From Fodinibius salicampi (GTDB lineage: Bacteria; Bacteroidota; Rhodothermia; Balneolales; Balneolaceae), in contig NZ_BAABRS010000004.1 of NCBI RefSeq assembly GCF_039545095.1, forward strand, positions 248,001 to 312,000: a stretch of DNA of 64,000 nucleotides, written 5' to 3'. Below the pieces are notes generated by a model. The model was not told the DNA's origin and ran no database searches. It saw only the letters and a list, made by a program, of their open reading frames with translations. Shown here in pieces: positions 18,480 through 26,394 of the stretch (positions within the stretch are counted from its first letter, which is position 1; each line of letters starts with the position of its first letter). A program made the translations under genes and the position numbers.

Positions 18480-18598
18480 CTTTTGGCTTGATCCAAAAGA
18501 GACGAAAAGATCAAGGACCATTTAACTCCTCAGGGTGGACAACATTCGGAAACGTTGATTTTAGCTTTAGACCACCCCTCGTCACACAGAAATGGTCC
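18480..18598. repeat. Hairpin module, copy 3, plus GGACCATTT/AAATGGTCC element
   Basis: CTTTTGG (18480-18486) pairs with CCAAAAG (18493-18499). Loop bases CTTGAT (18487-18492) are complementary to ATCAAG (18510-18515). Immediately after comes a closed domain: GGACCATTT (18515-18523) with AAATGGTCC (18590-18598), and inside it GGGTGG (18533-18538) with CCACCC (18572-18577). The closed domain is repeated in inverted orientation at 26418-26501. Confidence 0.75.
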
Positions 18599-18775
18599 GG
18601 GACGGGCTCTGTCGCTTTCAATAGGATTATAAATCACCCGGCCCTCTGGAATGGCACAAACCTTTGAGATAGCCAGTTGGCCCCGTTGCGTTCACTCCAT
18701 ACAATAATCCAGCGGTTCATCCCGTATCATAAGTGTAAGTGAGTCAGAAGACAAACTGCTTCAAACGAAACGGTT

Positions 18776-19564
18776 ATGCAAACCCCTGATAATATCAACA
18801 GTAAGCATTCACAAAACTTCTTCTCTGCGTGGTCGAACCCGCCGTTAGCCCTCCTTTTTATATTGCTGGTCTCCCTGTCATTCTCGAATATCGGATGCGA
18901 TTCCCTTACCGGCTCCGATGCGCCCGACCAGACCTACGAATATCAGTTTGATGAAGAGCCCGGCGGCTGGTCCGCCTTATTCAGTAACTATAGTGTGGGA
19001 CGCGAGGATGATTTTGAACTCGAAAGCGGCTATCGTTCGCTGCCCGCCCCATTGGATACCGGGCAGGAGGGATTCTATTTATCCGGCCAAAACCTCAGTG
19101 ATGATCTGAATATGTTTTTAAAGCACCGCATCAGCGGACTGCAGCCGGAAACCACCTATGAGGTATCCCTTGACGTCTCGTTTGCTACCGCTGCTCCCTC
19201 GGGATGTGTGGGCGCCGGCGGACCGCCGGGTGAAGGCGTAACCGTGCATGTGGATGCTTCCGGAATGGAGCCCGGCCGCATCGTGGATGACAGCCGCGAC
19301 CCGGGATTCTACCGCCTGAATCTCGCAGAAGAATATGAGGGAGAGGCACAGAGCTGGTACCAGGCCACCGAGATCGGCGACGTAGCCAATTCGCGGGAAT
19401 GCGAGGAAGGATGGGGATATGAGATAAAAACGGTTACCGGCGGAACCCGAACTGCAAGGACTGATGCCGAGGGCAATCTTTGGCTGCTGGCCGGTACCCG
19501 GTCGGGATTTGAAGCTACGACTTCCCTTTACTATACCGAGGTGAAAGTGAATGTCTGGGAATAG
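18776..19564 (+). CDS. Hypothetical lipoprotein
   Basis: 262 aa. A hydrophobic segment (about residues 24-40) ends in SNIGC (Cys41), a lipoprotein signal. The mature part is acidic, rich in Gly, Glu and Asp, and beta-strand-like, with the phrase ISGLQPETTYEVSLDVSF resembling fibronectin-type or jelly-roll strands, and two cysteine-containing loops (SGCVGAGG and RECEEG). I do not recognise a family. It is isolated between two repeat-rich regions, so probably a lineage-specific surface protein. The long N-terminal stretch before the signal suggests a later in-frame start is possible, though no better ATG is seen. Confidence 0.7.
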   Translation: MQTPDNINSKHSQNFFSAWSNPPLALLFILLVSLSFSNIGCDSLTGSDAPDQTYEYQFDEEPGGWSALFSNYSVGREDDFELESGYRSLPAPLDTGQEGFYLSGQNLSDDLNMFLKHRISGLQPETTYEVSLDVSFATAAPSGCVGAGGPPGEGVTVHVDASGMEPGRIVDDSRDPGFYRLNLAEEYEGEAQSWYQATEIGDVANSRECEEGWGYEIKTVTGGTRTARTDAEGNLWLLAGTRSGFEATTSLYYTEVKVNVWE

Positions 19565-19600
19565 CGAGCTGAATTCGCCCTATCTGCTGATATCCTAATA

Positions 19601-19686
19601 TCTTTATGGCCTTGCTGGTAATTTCCAGTCTTAAGAATAGCGACAGAGGGCACTTCGATGCGGAAAACTTTGAGTTTGTTGGGTGG
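19601..19686. repeat. 86-bp direct repeat, left copy
   Basis: Aligns without gaps to 20600-20685 at 66 of 86 positions by my hand alignment. The two copies flank the PIN/RHH gene pair. Both contain an ATG at the same offset (19606 and 20605) opening a short frame with shared residues (LVI, LK, S, G, DAE, EFVG). Most differences are non-synonymous, so current coding constraint is doubtful. Confidence 0.7.
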
Positions 19687-19734
19687 TGCCTGGTTAAAGG
19701 TTAAAAGTTAAAGGTTGCATGTTCATTTTAGCTT

Positions 19735-19789
19735 GCCCTTGTGGAATCCTCCGAAATTCGGAGGGTCACTACGTGACATTCCACGGGGC
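19735..19789. repeat. Three-way-junction element, copy 1
   Basis: Outer stem GTGGAAT (19741-19747)/ATTCCAC (19778-19784), extended by GCCC/GGGC across a small internal loop. Inside, with no unpaired junction base, are hairpin CCTCCGA-AAT-TCGGAGG (19748-19764) and hairpin GTCAC-TAC-GTGAC (19765-19777). Shares only the outer stem sequence with the copies at 25925 and 27981; the inner stems differ but remain paired. Confidence 0.85.
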
Positions 19790-19855
19790 TTAATTCAATC
19801 TGTCTTTTCCTTTGATAGGAAATCCGGATGATCGATGATATGTAGGCATCACAAA

Positions 19856-20092
19856 TTATAGTTTATCCCTTTCATCAGGTTCTTCATCCGGAACTTTGGA
19901 TAATACCTGCTCAAATTTGTCTCGTGAACTTAATTCACCTCTTTCTTTTAAATACTCCACCGTCATTAAGGCAGATAGTTTTTCAGAAACCGCAGAATTA
20001 ATTAGCTGATTCATAGATATGCCTTCCTTTTTAGCCAGCTCTTTTATCTTCTCGTGCATCGAGTCGGGTAATCGAATGCTTAAAGTGCTCAT
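19856..20092 (-). CDS. Ribbon-helix-helix antitoxin-like protein
   Basis: 78 aa. MSTLSIRLPDSMHEKIKELA opens a ribbon-helix-helix fold (strand residues 3-7, helices about 9-22 and 26-42), with GISMNQLINSAVSEKL as the second helix. The acidic, probably unstructured C-terminus (about 55-78) is typical of the toxin-neutralising tail. It overlaps the upstream PIN gene by 4 bp, so the two are translationally coupled. Expected to bind its own promoter and the PIN partner. The toxin-first gene order is less usual for RHH/PIN pairs. Confidence 0.85.
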   Translation of the reverse strand: MSTLSIRLPDSMHEKIKELAKKEGISMNQLINSAVSEKLSALMTVEYLKERGELSSRDKFEQVLSKVPDEEPDERDKL

Positions 20093-20508
20093 AGTTCTCC
20101 AATTTTAATTAAAAATTGTTTCGGTGTTATTGCTTCCACGCCAAATTGCTCAACACCTTTAAAGTCATCAAGGTTGTAGGTAATGATATACTCACAACCA
20201 GCTTCAACGGCTAATTCCAATATCATATCATCTTTGGGATCCTTCAAAAAGGGTCGCCAAAGAAAAAAGATATCCCGTTTATCAGCTACATTACACAGAT
20301 AGTTTAACAGATCATCAATGTCTGTTTCTATCAAATGATCAAACTTTTTCCTTTTACTTACCGCTTCATATTCAAGCAATAACGGGACGGAAAGACTGAT
20401 ATCAAACTTTCCGGTTCCTATTAAGCTGATCAACTTAAATGAGGCTCCGCGGTTCGAACGTAGAGCCGAAATTAGCACATTGGTATCAATAACAACGTTA
20501 ATCATCAT
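20089..20508 (-). CDS. PIN-domain ribonuclease toxin (PIN_3/TIGR00305 type)
   Basis: 139 aa, a single PIN domain expected to be an Mg-dependent endoribonuclease. The acidic residues are visible: VVIDTNVL (Asp8), LLEYEAV (Glu about 48), DPKDDMILELA (Asp about 96) and the final YNLDDF. The fold matches the group annotated as putative toxin-antitoxin component, PIN family. It is the first gene of the pair, on the minus strand, and overlaps the RHH gene by 4 bp. Its start lies close to one of the 86-bp direct repeats that bracket the locus. Confidence 0.85.
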   Translation of the reverse strand: MMINVVIDTNVLISALRSNRGASFKLISLIGTGKFDISLSVPLLLEYEAVSKRKKFDHLIETDIDDLLNYLCNVADKRDIFFLWRPFLKDPKDDMILELAVEAGCEYIITYNLDDFKGVEQFGVEAITPKQFLIKIGEL

Positions 20509-20599
20509 GTGGTATTATATGTAATACCAAAATAATATCAAAAGTAAGATGTCAGTCTCTTTATTTATATGTCAATTATCAAGTTCAGATTATCTGATC

Positions 20600-20685
20600 T
20601 TTTTATGGACCCGCTGGTTATTCCCAGACTTAAGATCAGCGGCATAGGTCTCTACGATGCGGAGAAGGTTGAATTTGTGGGGGGG
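20600..20685. repeat. 86-bp direct repeat, right copy
   Basis: Partner of 19601-19686, in the same orientation. It lies in the 278-bp gap between the PIN gene and the McrB-like gene. The ATG at 20605 opens a 44-codon frame ending at 20739 that is not recognisable as a known protein. Confidence 0.7.
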
Positions 20686-20785
20686 AGGTATTTGTGGGAG
20701 GCAAAAAACACATTGATGAGATTTGTATTCCTTTCATAAATAGCCCACCTTTGAGAGTAGAATTTCTGATAATTAATATACAAGA

Positions 20786-22228
20786 ATGAATTCATTAATT
20801 GATCTGTGTACAAAGTCATATATATCAGATAGTTGGTCAGAGGAATCAGAAACAGCATTCGAGGAACTTTTCGGGTCGGGTGATGGACGTTACTCTTTAA
20901 GAGCGCAAAAAGATATTCAATTTCGTACCCCAGCTGCATCAGTTCCTTTTTCTGCTATAATCCATGAGTCAAATCCCACAAGTGGAGGATACAGTGGGAT
21001 GAGTTTTGTGATTTTTCCTGTTGAGGACGGCCCCGCTATGATCGCCATGGGAGTTGGTACACAGGGATTAAGCCCCGATGAAAATATTATCGGAAAGCCC
21101 GGACATTCACGAAAAATGAATGCTATTGTCCGCTGGTTAAATGAGCAGTATTCTGGAAATGAACCCATTGCTTGGGCTAAAAAAGATGCAGTACGTACCG
21201 ATATTACTGTTCCTCAAAATGTGATTAATGCCCACCCCAAGTATAAAAGTGTATTTGATCGTTATGGTAAAGAGATTTATGGCTTTTGCATCGCCAAGGA
21301 AGAGGTGGCTGATAAAGCACTAAAAGCCTTTTTAGATTTTAATTTTGAAGAGCGTGGTTATACCCCTCTTAGTGCTTCTGAAGATGAGTTTAAGGAGATT
21401 AAAAGTAGCTATTTTTCTTACCTAATGCCGACGGTAACACAACAGAAAATTGGTAATCTACTGGAACAGCGGAAATATGTAGTACTTCAAGGTCCGCCGG
21501 GTACAGGTAAAACACGACTAGCGAATAAATTATTGGAAGAGGATTATGGTAGTCAGGGAATGACGATCCAGTTTCATCCCAATATAACTTATGAAAATTT
21601 TATCGGTGGACTTTTTCCCACATCTACAGGAACTGAGTTAGGATTGAATTTTAGTGTCAGCCGTGGTCATCTGTTAGATGCCGTTGAACAAGCTTACCAA
21701 ACAGAAGATGATGTTCTATTAGTTATTGATGAGATTAACCGCGCAGATTTGGCGAAAGTACTGGGTGAAGCTATCTATGGATTGGAGCCATATGAGGATC
21801 GCACTATTCAATTGCCTTACGATTTTGGAGGAGAAATTGGTCAGGAGTTAACCTTTCCTGAAAACTTGCATATTCTTGGTACGATGAACACGGCAGATCG
21901 TAGTATCGCCATTTTGGATGTAGCCATTCGTCGTCGATTTGCATTCCTAAATATGTGGCCACAGGTAGAGGTTGTAGAAGAAAAAGGAAATGAGTTGACG
22001 AAGGAAGCCTATCAGAAACTGTTATCGATTTTTATCAACTATGCTTCCGAGGATTCTTTCGATCTTATGCCAGGACACTCCTACTTCATCGCTCACGAAG
22101 ATGTTGACGCCGCCGATCAAATGCAGACGAACTTGATTCCCCTATTGAAAGAATATTTAGCGCAAGGATATGTAGCTAATTTTGCGGATGCCATCCATGC
22201 CTATATTCAGGAGATTGAACAACTTTAA
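20786..22228 (+). CDS. McrB-like AAA+ GTPase of a type IV restriction system
   Basis: 480 aa. Motor subunit expected to form a hexamer that drives the McrC nuclease. Walker A GPPGTGKT (about residues 236-243), Walker B LLVIDEINRAD (about 310-320) and the McrB-specific MNTADRS motif (about 365-371) identify the family; sensor-2 arginines follow in DVAIRRRFAF. The N-terminal 210 residues should be the modified-base reader; PTSGGYSGMSFVIF and GVGTQGLSPD are faintly like the DUF3578/MrcB_N fold, but I cannot confirm this. First of three tightly spaced genes, with 12 bp to the McrC-like gene. Confidence 0.92.
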   Translation: MNSLIDLCTKSYISDSWSEESETAFEELFGSGDGRYSLRAQKDIQFRTPAASVPFSAIIHESNPTSGGYSGMSFVIFPVEDGPAMIAMGVGTQGLSPDENIIGKPGHSRKMNAIVRWLNEQYSGNEPIAWAKKDAVRTDITVPQNVINAHPKYKSVFDRYGKEIYGFCIAKEEVADKALKAFLDFNFEERGYTPLSASEDEFKEIKSSYFSYLMPTVTQQKIGNLLEQRKYVVLQGPPGTGKTRLANKLLEEDYGSQGMTIQFHPNITYENFIGGLFPTSTGTELGLNFSVSRGHLLDAVEQAYQTEDDVLLVIDEINRADLAKVLGEAIYGLEPYEDRTIQLPYDFGGEIGQELTFPENLHILGTMNTADRSIAILDVAIRRRFAFLNMWPQVEVVEEKGNELTKEAYQKLLSIFINYASEDSFDLMPGHSYFIAHEDVDAADQMQTNLIPLLKEYLAQGYVANFADAIHAYIQEIEQL

Positions 22229-22240
22229 GGATTAACTGTC

Positions 22241-23680
22241 ATGGCTAAAAAGCAAACAGCCGACGAGTGGGCCAAGGGTTTGCAGGCTAACCACTCGGAT
22301 GTCTTAGAGCTGCACGATAATCAGACGGCTTATTTGAGTACTGAATTTTTATCGAAACATGTAGATGCTCGGAATGAAGACAAGATCACGGCAAAGTTGG
22401 GGCAACAGTTTTTAAATCTCAATAGGAATACTCTAAATAAACTCGATCTGGTTCCCGAGATTTATTATTCCGGGGATAGCCTAAAGTTAAAATTACAATC
22501 TCATACATGTGTAGGGGCGATACCCCTTCTTTCACCGATCACACATAAGTATGAATACAGCTTAATTATAACGCCTCGCTTTGGATGGCAGGGCATCGGA
22601 CCTATCTTATCTACGACAGGATGGAAGATTCTACCCAATATCCTGAATCTACCCCAACTAAAGATCTCGGAGCGGCGTGTCCCACCGTGGGTATTATCGA
22701 GTGTTATTTTGGGGCGTCTAGAAGAATTGATCAAACAGCTAGATCGCCGCTTCGAAATGGACGAACTGCATCGAACTAAACCCAAGGGCAAGGTAGATTG
22801 GGCTGACTATGCGCAGAAACAGGTCCCAAAGGGGAAGTTCCTGAACTTCAAATGTCGATACCCGGAATTGCAGGAAAATCGTGAACTTAAATCCGTCGTC
22901 CATTTTGCATTAAATAAGCAGCGACAGAGTTTGGCAACCCAACGTGATGCCGGCGTTCATGTGCTTCAGCTTATTGATTTGTGTAATCATTTAATACAAA
23001 AAGTGGCCGATTGTCCGCCACGGCAACCCAATAATCTCCAAATTGATTATTTACAGTCATCTTTATTGCAGGGCGATGCTATTGAGCGTGGACTGCAAGC
23101 CATAGTCTGGACCACCGAAAACAAAGGCTTGGCTGGATTGGGAGACTTGAGTGGCTTGCCATGGAAGATGAATATGGAAGAGCTGTTTGAGTCCTATGTT
23201 GAATCGGTAATTGAAAAAATCGTACAGCAGACGGGTGGTACCCTAAAAAGTGGACGTAATCGGGAAACGGTAGTCCCTATTTCATGGGATCCACCCTTTC
23301 TCGGTTCGCAAGGTTCATTAGTGCCCGATCTTGTGGTAGAAAAAGAGGATGTTGTCCACATCATAGATGCCAAATACAAAGATCACTGGGAGGATTTGAA
23401 TACCGAAAGCTGGTATAATATTGGGGATACCATCAGGGAGCGGCACCGTAACGATTTGCTCCAAATATTAGCTTATGCTTCCCTTCCAGAGGACAAAGAA
23501 ATTCGTTGTTCACTTATGTATCCCTGTAAAAAGGGAACGTGGAAATCGCTAATAGAGCGTGATCGTCATGTGCATACGGCAGAAATAAGTCGAGGGAATC
23601 GGCATATTCAACTTAACCTTTCGGCAATCCCTTTTTCTATGAGTGATACAGAGATTGATATACTCCAAAAGTTATTTTGA
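22241..23680 (+). CDS. McrC-like restriction endonuclease subunit
   Basis: 479 aa. The N-terminal half (about residues 1-230) is the McrB-interacting region. The C-terminal half carries a PD-(D/E)xK nuclease: LVPDLVV (Asp about 362) and IIDAKYKD (Asp about 375, Lys about 377), followed by a helix with DLLQILAYASLP, the Q-containing motif of this fold. All catalytic residues appear intact. It would cleave DNA when stimulated by GTP-driven McrB. 12 bp after mcrB and 9 bp before the HNH gene, so the three are an operon. Confidence 0.88.
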   Translation: MAKKQTADEWAKGLQANHSDVLELHDNQTAYLSTEFLSKHVDARNEDKITAKLGQQFLNLNRNTLNKLDLVPEIYYSGDSLKLKLQSHTCVGAIPLLSPITHKYEYSLIITPRFGWQGIGPILSTTGWKILPNILNLPQLKISERRVPPWVLSSVILGRLEELIKQLDRRFEMDELHRTKPKGKVDWADYAQKQVPKGKFLNFKCRYPELQENRELKSVVHFALNKQRQSLATQRDAGVHVLQLIDLCNHLIQKVADCPPRQPNNLQIDYLQSSLLQGDAIERGLQAIVWTTENKGLAGLGDLSGLPWKMNMEELFESYVESVIEKIVQQTGGTLKSGRNRETVVPISWDPPFLGSQGSLVPDLVVEKEDVVHIIDAKYKDHWEDLNTESWYNIGDTIRERHRNDLLQILAYASLPEDKEIRCSLMYPCKKGTWKSLIERDRHVHTAEISRGNRHIQLNLSAIPFSMSDTEIDILQKLF

Positions 23681-23689
23681 GGTAGAACG

Positions 23690-24577
23690 ATGACCGAACA
23701 AGAAATCCGAAATAAATTCCAGTCGCTGACAATTTGGAGAAGCGGCGACCGCAGGGCACCTCATAAACCCTTACTGGTGATGCTGGCCCTCGGCTATTTG
23801 CAAAATAAGGATCAGCGGTTGCTTCCCTATAAGATGGTGGAAGGGAAGCTGGAACGACTGTTGGAAGAATTCGGTACTCCGCGTAATGCGCGCAACACGC
23901 ATTATCCGTTCTGGCGGTTACGCAACGACGGGATGTGGGAAGTGGAAGGCGATAATGAGCTAACACTGAACAGCAGTGGAGGAGTGCGAAAAACCGAACT
24001 GAGAAATAAAGATATTCGGGCCGGCTTTACGTCTGAGGTGTATGAGCTCTTGAAACAAAAACCTGCTCTTGTCAGCACGATCTGCTCGAAGCTGCTGGAT
24101 GCCCATTTCCCCGATACCATCCACGAAGACATTATTCATGAAGTGGGGCTGAATCTTGAGGATCAGGAGGTAAGCCGAAAACCACGCGATCCGAATTTCA
24201 GATTGAATGTGTTGCAGGCGTACGAGCATCGGTGTGCGGTCTGCGATTTTGACGTCCGTCTTGGTTCCAAAACCATCTGCATAGAAGCCGCGCATATCAA
24301 ATGGCACAGTGCGGGCGGACCGGATGAGGTATCCAACGGCATTGCCCTATGTACCATGCATCACAAGCTGTTTGATTTAGGGGCTTTTACTCTTAATGAA
24401 GACCAGCGGTTCTTGGTATCCGAAAAAGTCATCGGCACCGACGGTTTTGATTTGTGGCTGGGTCGTTTTCATGGCGATGAAATGCGTCCGCCGGTCCGCG
24501 CGGTGTATGAGCCAAGTGTCGATTATATTGCCTGGAATCACGATCAGGTGTTTAAAAGTCCTGGTCGAGTGTCCTGA
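23690..24577 (+). CDS. Phosphorothioate-sensing HNH endonuclease (SBD-HNH, ScoMcrA-like)
   Basis: 295 aa. The N-terminal part matches the sulfur-binding domain of type IV enzymes that recognise phosphorothioate DNA: RAPHKPLLVMLALGYLQ (about 22-38) and YPFWRLRNDGMWEV (about 72-85) are the hallmark stretches. The C-terminal HNH domain has CAVCDF (zinc/structural Cys 182 and 185), EAAHIKW (catalytic His about 201), SNGIALC and TMHHKLFD. Third gene of the McrBC-like operon, 9 bp after mcrC. A short dyad TTTCGATAG/CTATCGGAAA follows the stop without a T-run. The family assignment is strong from the two SBD motifs; activity on modified DNA is inferred. Confidence 0.87.
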   Translation: MTEQEIRNKFQSLTIWRSGDRRAPHKPLLVMLALGYLQNKDQRLLPYKMVEGKLERLLEEFGTPRNARNTHYPFWRLRNDGMWEVEGDNELTLNSSGGVRKTELRNKDIRAGFTSEVYELLKQKPALVSTICSKLLDAHFPDTIHEDIIHEVGLNLEDQEVSRKPRDPNFRLNVLQAYEHRCAVCDFDVRLGSKTICIEAAHIKWHSAGGPDEVSNGIALCTMHHKLFDLGAFTLNEDQRFLVSEKVIGTDGFDLWLGRFHGDEMRPPVRAVYEPSVDYIAWNHDQVFKSPGRVS

Positions 24578-24841
24578 TTTTCGATAGCTTAAGATCTATC
24601 GGAAACCATTTGCCAAAATCATTATACCTTTCTTACAGCAAAAAGTCAGGTTACCCTTTCAAGAGGTTTTTGCGCTAATCTATTCCCAGTCATACACCTA
24701 TCCAGACAAAAAAATCCCTTTCTCCGAAAATTTTTTGTAAGGATTGGCCTCCGGATGGTACTTACTATTAATGAGAGACCTAAAATAGCGTCCTCTCAAG
24801 AGATGTGAAAAAACAAACAATAAATAAAATATCATACTATT

Positions 24842-25540
24842 ATGAGTATAAATTATTCGTTAATTCCCAATCATCTTACAGACGATCCTAATGACTACAT
24901 GGCGGTAGTGCAGGATCAGCAGACGCGAACGATGGACGATATCATCAACGAGATGGCCGATCGGGGGTCTACCGTTACCAAAGCCGATATCCTTTCCGTG
25001 ATGGAAGATTACCAGTCGGTAATAGCTAAATTTCTCAGCAATGGCGACCGCATCAATACGCCGCTGTTTAAAACCAGCGCTTCCATTTCGGGCGTATTTG
25101 AGGATCAGACCGATAATTTCGACCGCTCGCGCCACTATGTGCGGCTGAACGTGAATCCGGGTTCACGCATCGGGGAGATCGCCGAAGACCTGCCCGTGCA
25201 GAAAGTATCCGCTTCCAAAGTTCAGCCCGTGGTTGAGCTGTTTAAGGATTTTTCCACCGCTACCCAGAACGATACCATCACACCGGGTTCCAGTGGAGAA
25301 ATAAGAGGCAGCCACCTAAAACTGGATACCACGGACAGCGATCAGGGGATCTTCTTCATCGCAACCGATGGTACGGAAACCAAGGCGGATATGTTGATGC
25401 GTAATATGCCGGCCAATCTCATCTTTATGATTCCCGACGGCCTCGCAAGCGGGGAATATGAGATAGAGGTGCGCAATACTCCTCGCGGTCATGATAAGAT
25501 ACGAACAGGAGGATTGGGTATCCCACTGGTCGTATCGTAA
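24842..25540 (+). CDS. HU-like/DUF4469 DNA-binding protein
   Basis: 232 aa. Residues about 1-125 look like the HU-family domain found in Bacteroidota (NDYMAVVQDQQTRTMDDIINEMADRGSTVTKADILSV), and about 130-232 like the Ig-fold DUF4469 domain (ITPGSSGEIRGSHLKLD and YEIEVRNTPRGHDKIRTG). Such proteins are common in Bacteroidota; they probably bind DNA or nucleoid, but the role is unknown. It lies 265 bp after the restriction operon on the same strand, with its own leader, and ends at an intrinsic terminator. Membership of the defence locus is not established. Confidence 0.85.
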   Translation: MSINYSLIPNHLTDDPNDYMAVVQDQQTRTMDDIINEMADRGSTVTKADILSVMEDYQSVIAKFLSNGDRINTPLFKTSASISGVFEDQTDNFDRSRHYVRLNVNPGSRIGEIAEDLPVQKVSASKVQPVVELFKDFSTATQNDTITPGSSGEIRGSHLKLDTTDSDQGIFFIATDGTETKADMLMRNMPANLIFMIPDGLASGEYEIEVRNTPRGHDKIRTGGLGIPLVVS

Positions 25541-25561
25541 ATGTGAATAGTCAATAGACTG

Positions 25562-25597
25562 AAATCCCCTTTCCCCGCCAGGATAGGGGATTTTTTT
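25562..25597 (+). terminator. Intrinsic terminator of the DUF4469 gene
   Basis: AAATCCCCT (25562-25570) pairs with AGGGGATTT (25585-25593) and continues into a T-run (25591-25597), 21 bp after the stop codon. Confidence 0.85.
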
Positions 25598-25628
25598 ATA
25601 TCCGCACTACTACAGTCATCCGGAGTGG

Positions 25629-25722
25629 ACTACTACAGAGCCTGTAGTAGTAAGGACAGGAGCTCGGAGTAGTAAGGACAGAAGGTCCGAGTAGACTACT
25701 ACGAGTGTCTGTAGTAGTAAGG
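25629..25722. repeat. CTACTAC/GTAGTAG hairpins with a 22-bp tandem repeat
   Basis: ACTACTACAG (25629-25638) pairs perfectly with CTGTAGTAGT (25642-25651). GTAGTAAGGACAG occurs at 25647-25659 and 25669-25681 (22-bp period), and a second hairpin ACTACTAC (25695-25702)/GTAGTAGT (25711-25718) closes the block. No coding potential. Function unknown; it lies just beyond a terminator. Confidence 0.75.
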
Positions 25723-25880
25723 GGTATCACTTTCTAATTGTTGGCTCTGACAAAGTCTCCTCTTGAGAGGGCCTGCGACGTAGCGCTAGCGTACTGTTGG
25801 TGGGCTACCGTGGATTTTGCGGAAGCTCGGGGTGTGTTTGAATTCCTTTATTTATTGGGAGGTACCTTTTAAAGGCTCTT

Positions 25881-26112
25881 GTTCCATTTTTGGAACGACG
25901 CAAAAAAGGAACCCAAAAAAATGACCGGCCCCGTGGAATCCCGGCTAGGCCGGGGCCACAAAGTGGCATTCCACAAGGGCCGGCTGTAGGTTCTTCGCCT
26001 GAGCGCGGCCGCTCGAACCTGTAAAAAAGCAAAACTCGCTCCCGTTGGTCGCTCAGACAAGCTTATTTACGGCCGGTTCTCTCGTCCTTGCTCTGATCGG
26101 CTCACAACCCAA
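25881..26112. repeat. Composite structured repeat: hairpin, three-way junction, block B
   Basis: Hairpin module GTTCCATTTTT (25881-25891) with AAAAAAGGAAC (25902-25912). Three-way junction 25925-25983: CCGGCCC/GGGCCGG, then GTGGAAT (25933)/ATTCCAC (25968), enclosing CCCGGC-TAG-GCCGGG and GCCAC-AAA-GTGGC. Block B (about 25985-26112) includes hairpin AGGTTC..GAGCG-cggc-CGCTC GAACCT and ends with CCCAAGGCCGG. Block B is repeated at 27827-27964. In this copy the junction element sits between hairpin and block B; in the other it lies downstream. Confidence 0.8.
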
Positions 26113-26280
26113 GGCCGGAAATTAAAGTCCCCCTTATGGCAATGCTGCAGAAAAGCTGTTGAATGAGGGGCTATGGGGGATGATCAAGTAATTTTTCTTA
26201 AATAGCTAGGAAATAAATATTCCAGCTCATTGGCTATTTGAAATAGATTAAAAGCCAAATAAAAGGTTAGGTTGTAATTA

Positions 26281-26308
26281 CTAGTGCGGGAATTAATTCC
26301 CGCGCTAG
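26281..26308. repeat. 28-bp palindrome, REP-like copy with one G-T mismatch
   Basis: CTAGTGCGGGAATT followed by AATTCCCGCGCTAG. Same family as 15933 and 29425; one arm base is changed (T for C), leaving a wobble pair. Confidence 0.88.
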
Positions 26309-26394
26309 AGATAGGTTGATTACCGAAATGAAGGTTGCTCTCTGTCTCCACCTATCCGGATGGCTGACTTTTCACGGCCGGATTACTGTAAATA

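Larger units (their letters stand above)
17940..18775. repeat. 836-bp gene-free region filled with structured repeats
   Basis: No credible CDS; the short ORF around 17994-18224 follows repeat sequence. It contains three copies of the CTTTT..AAAAG hairpin module (18037, 18286 and 18480, listed separately) and one copy of the GGACCATTT/AAATGGTCC element, then TCTGTCGCTTTCAATA and an AT-rich stretch before the lipoprotein gene at 18776. Confidence 0.65.

Noticed and set aside
19564..25540. Prophage or integrative element
   Set aside because: No integrase, structural, replication or conjugation genes and no tRNA attachment site; the accessory zone is better explained by repeats plus small defence modules.
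25629..25722. 22-bp tandem units as a CRISPR-like array
   Set aside because: Only two full units with 9-bp intervals and embedded hairpins; no cas genes.
25805..26060. Minus-strand ORFs of 60-75 codons in the 25.8-26.1 kb region
   Set aside because: They translate the hairpin, junction and block B repeats. The same peptide phrases (LRRSKNGTR and similar) arise wherever the hairpin module occurs, including 32358-32558, so they track the DNA repeat and not a protein.
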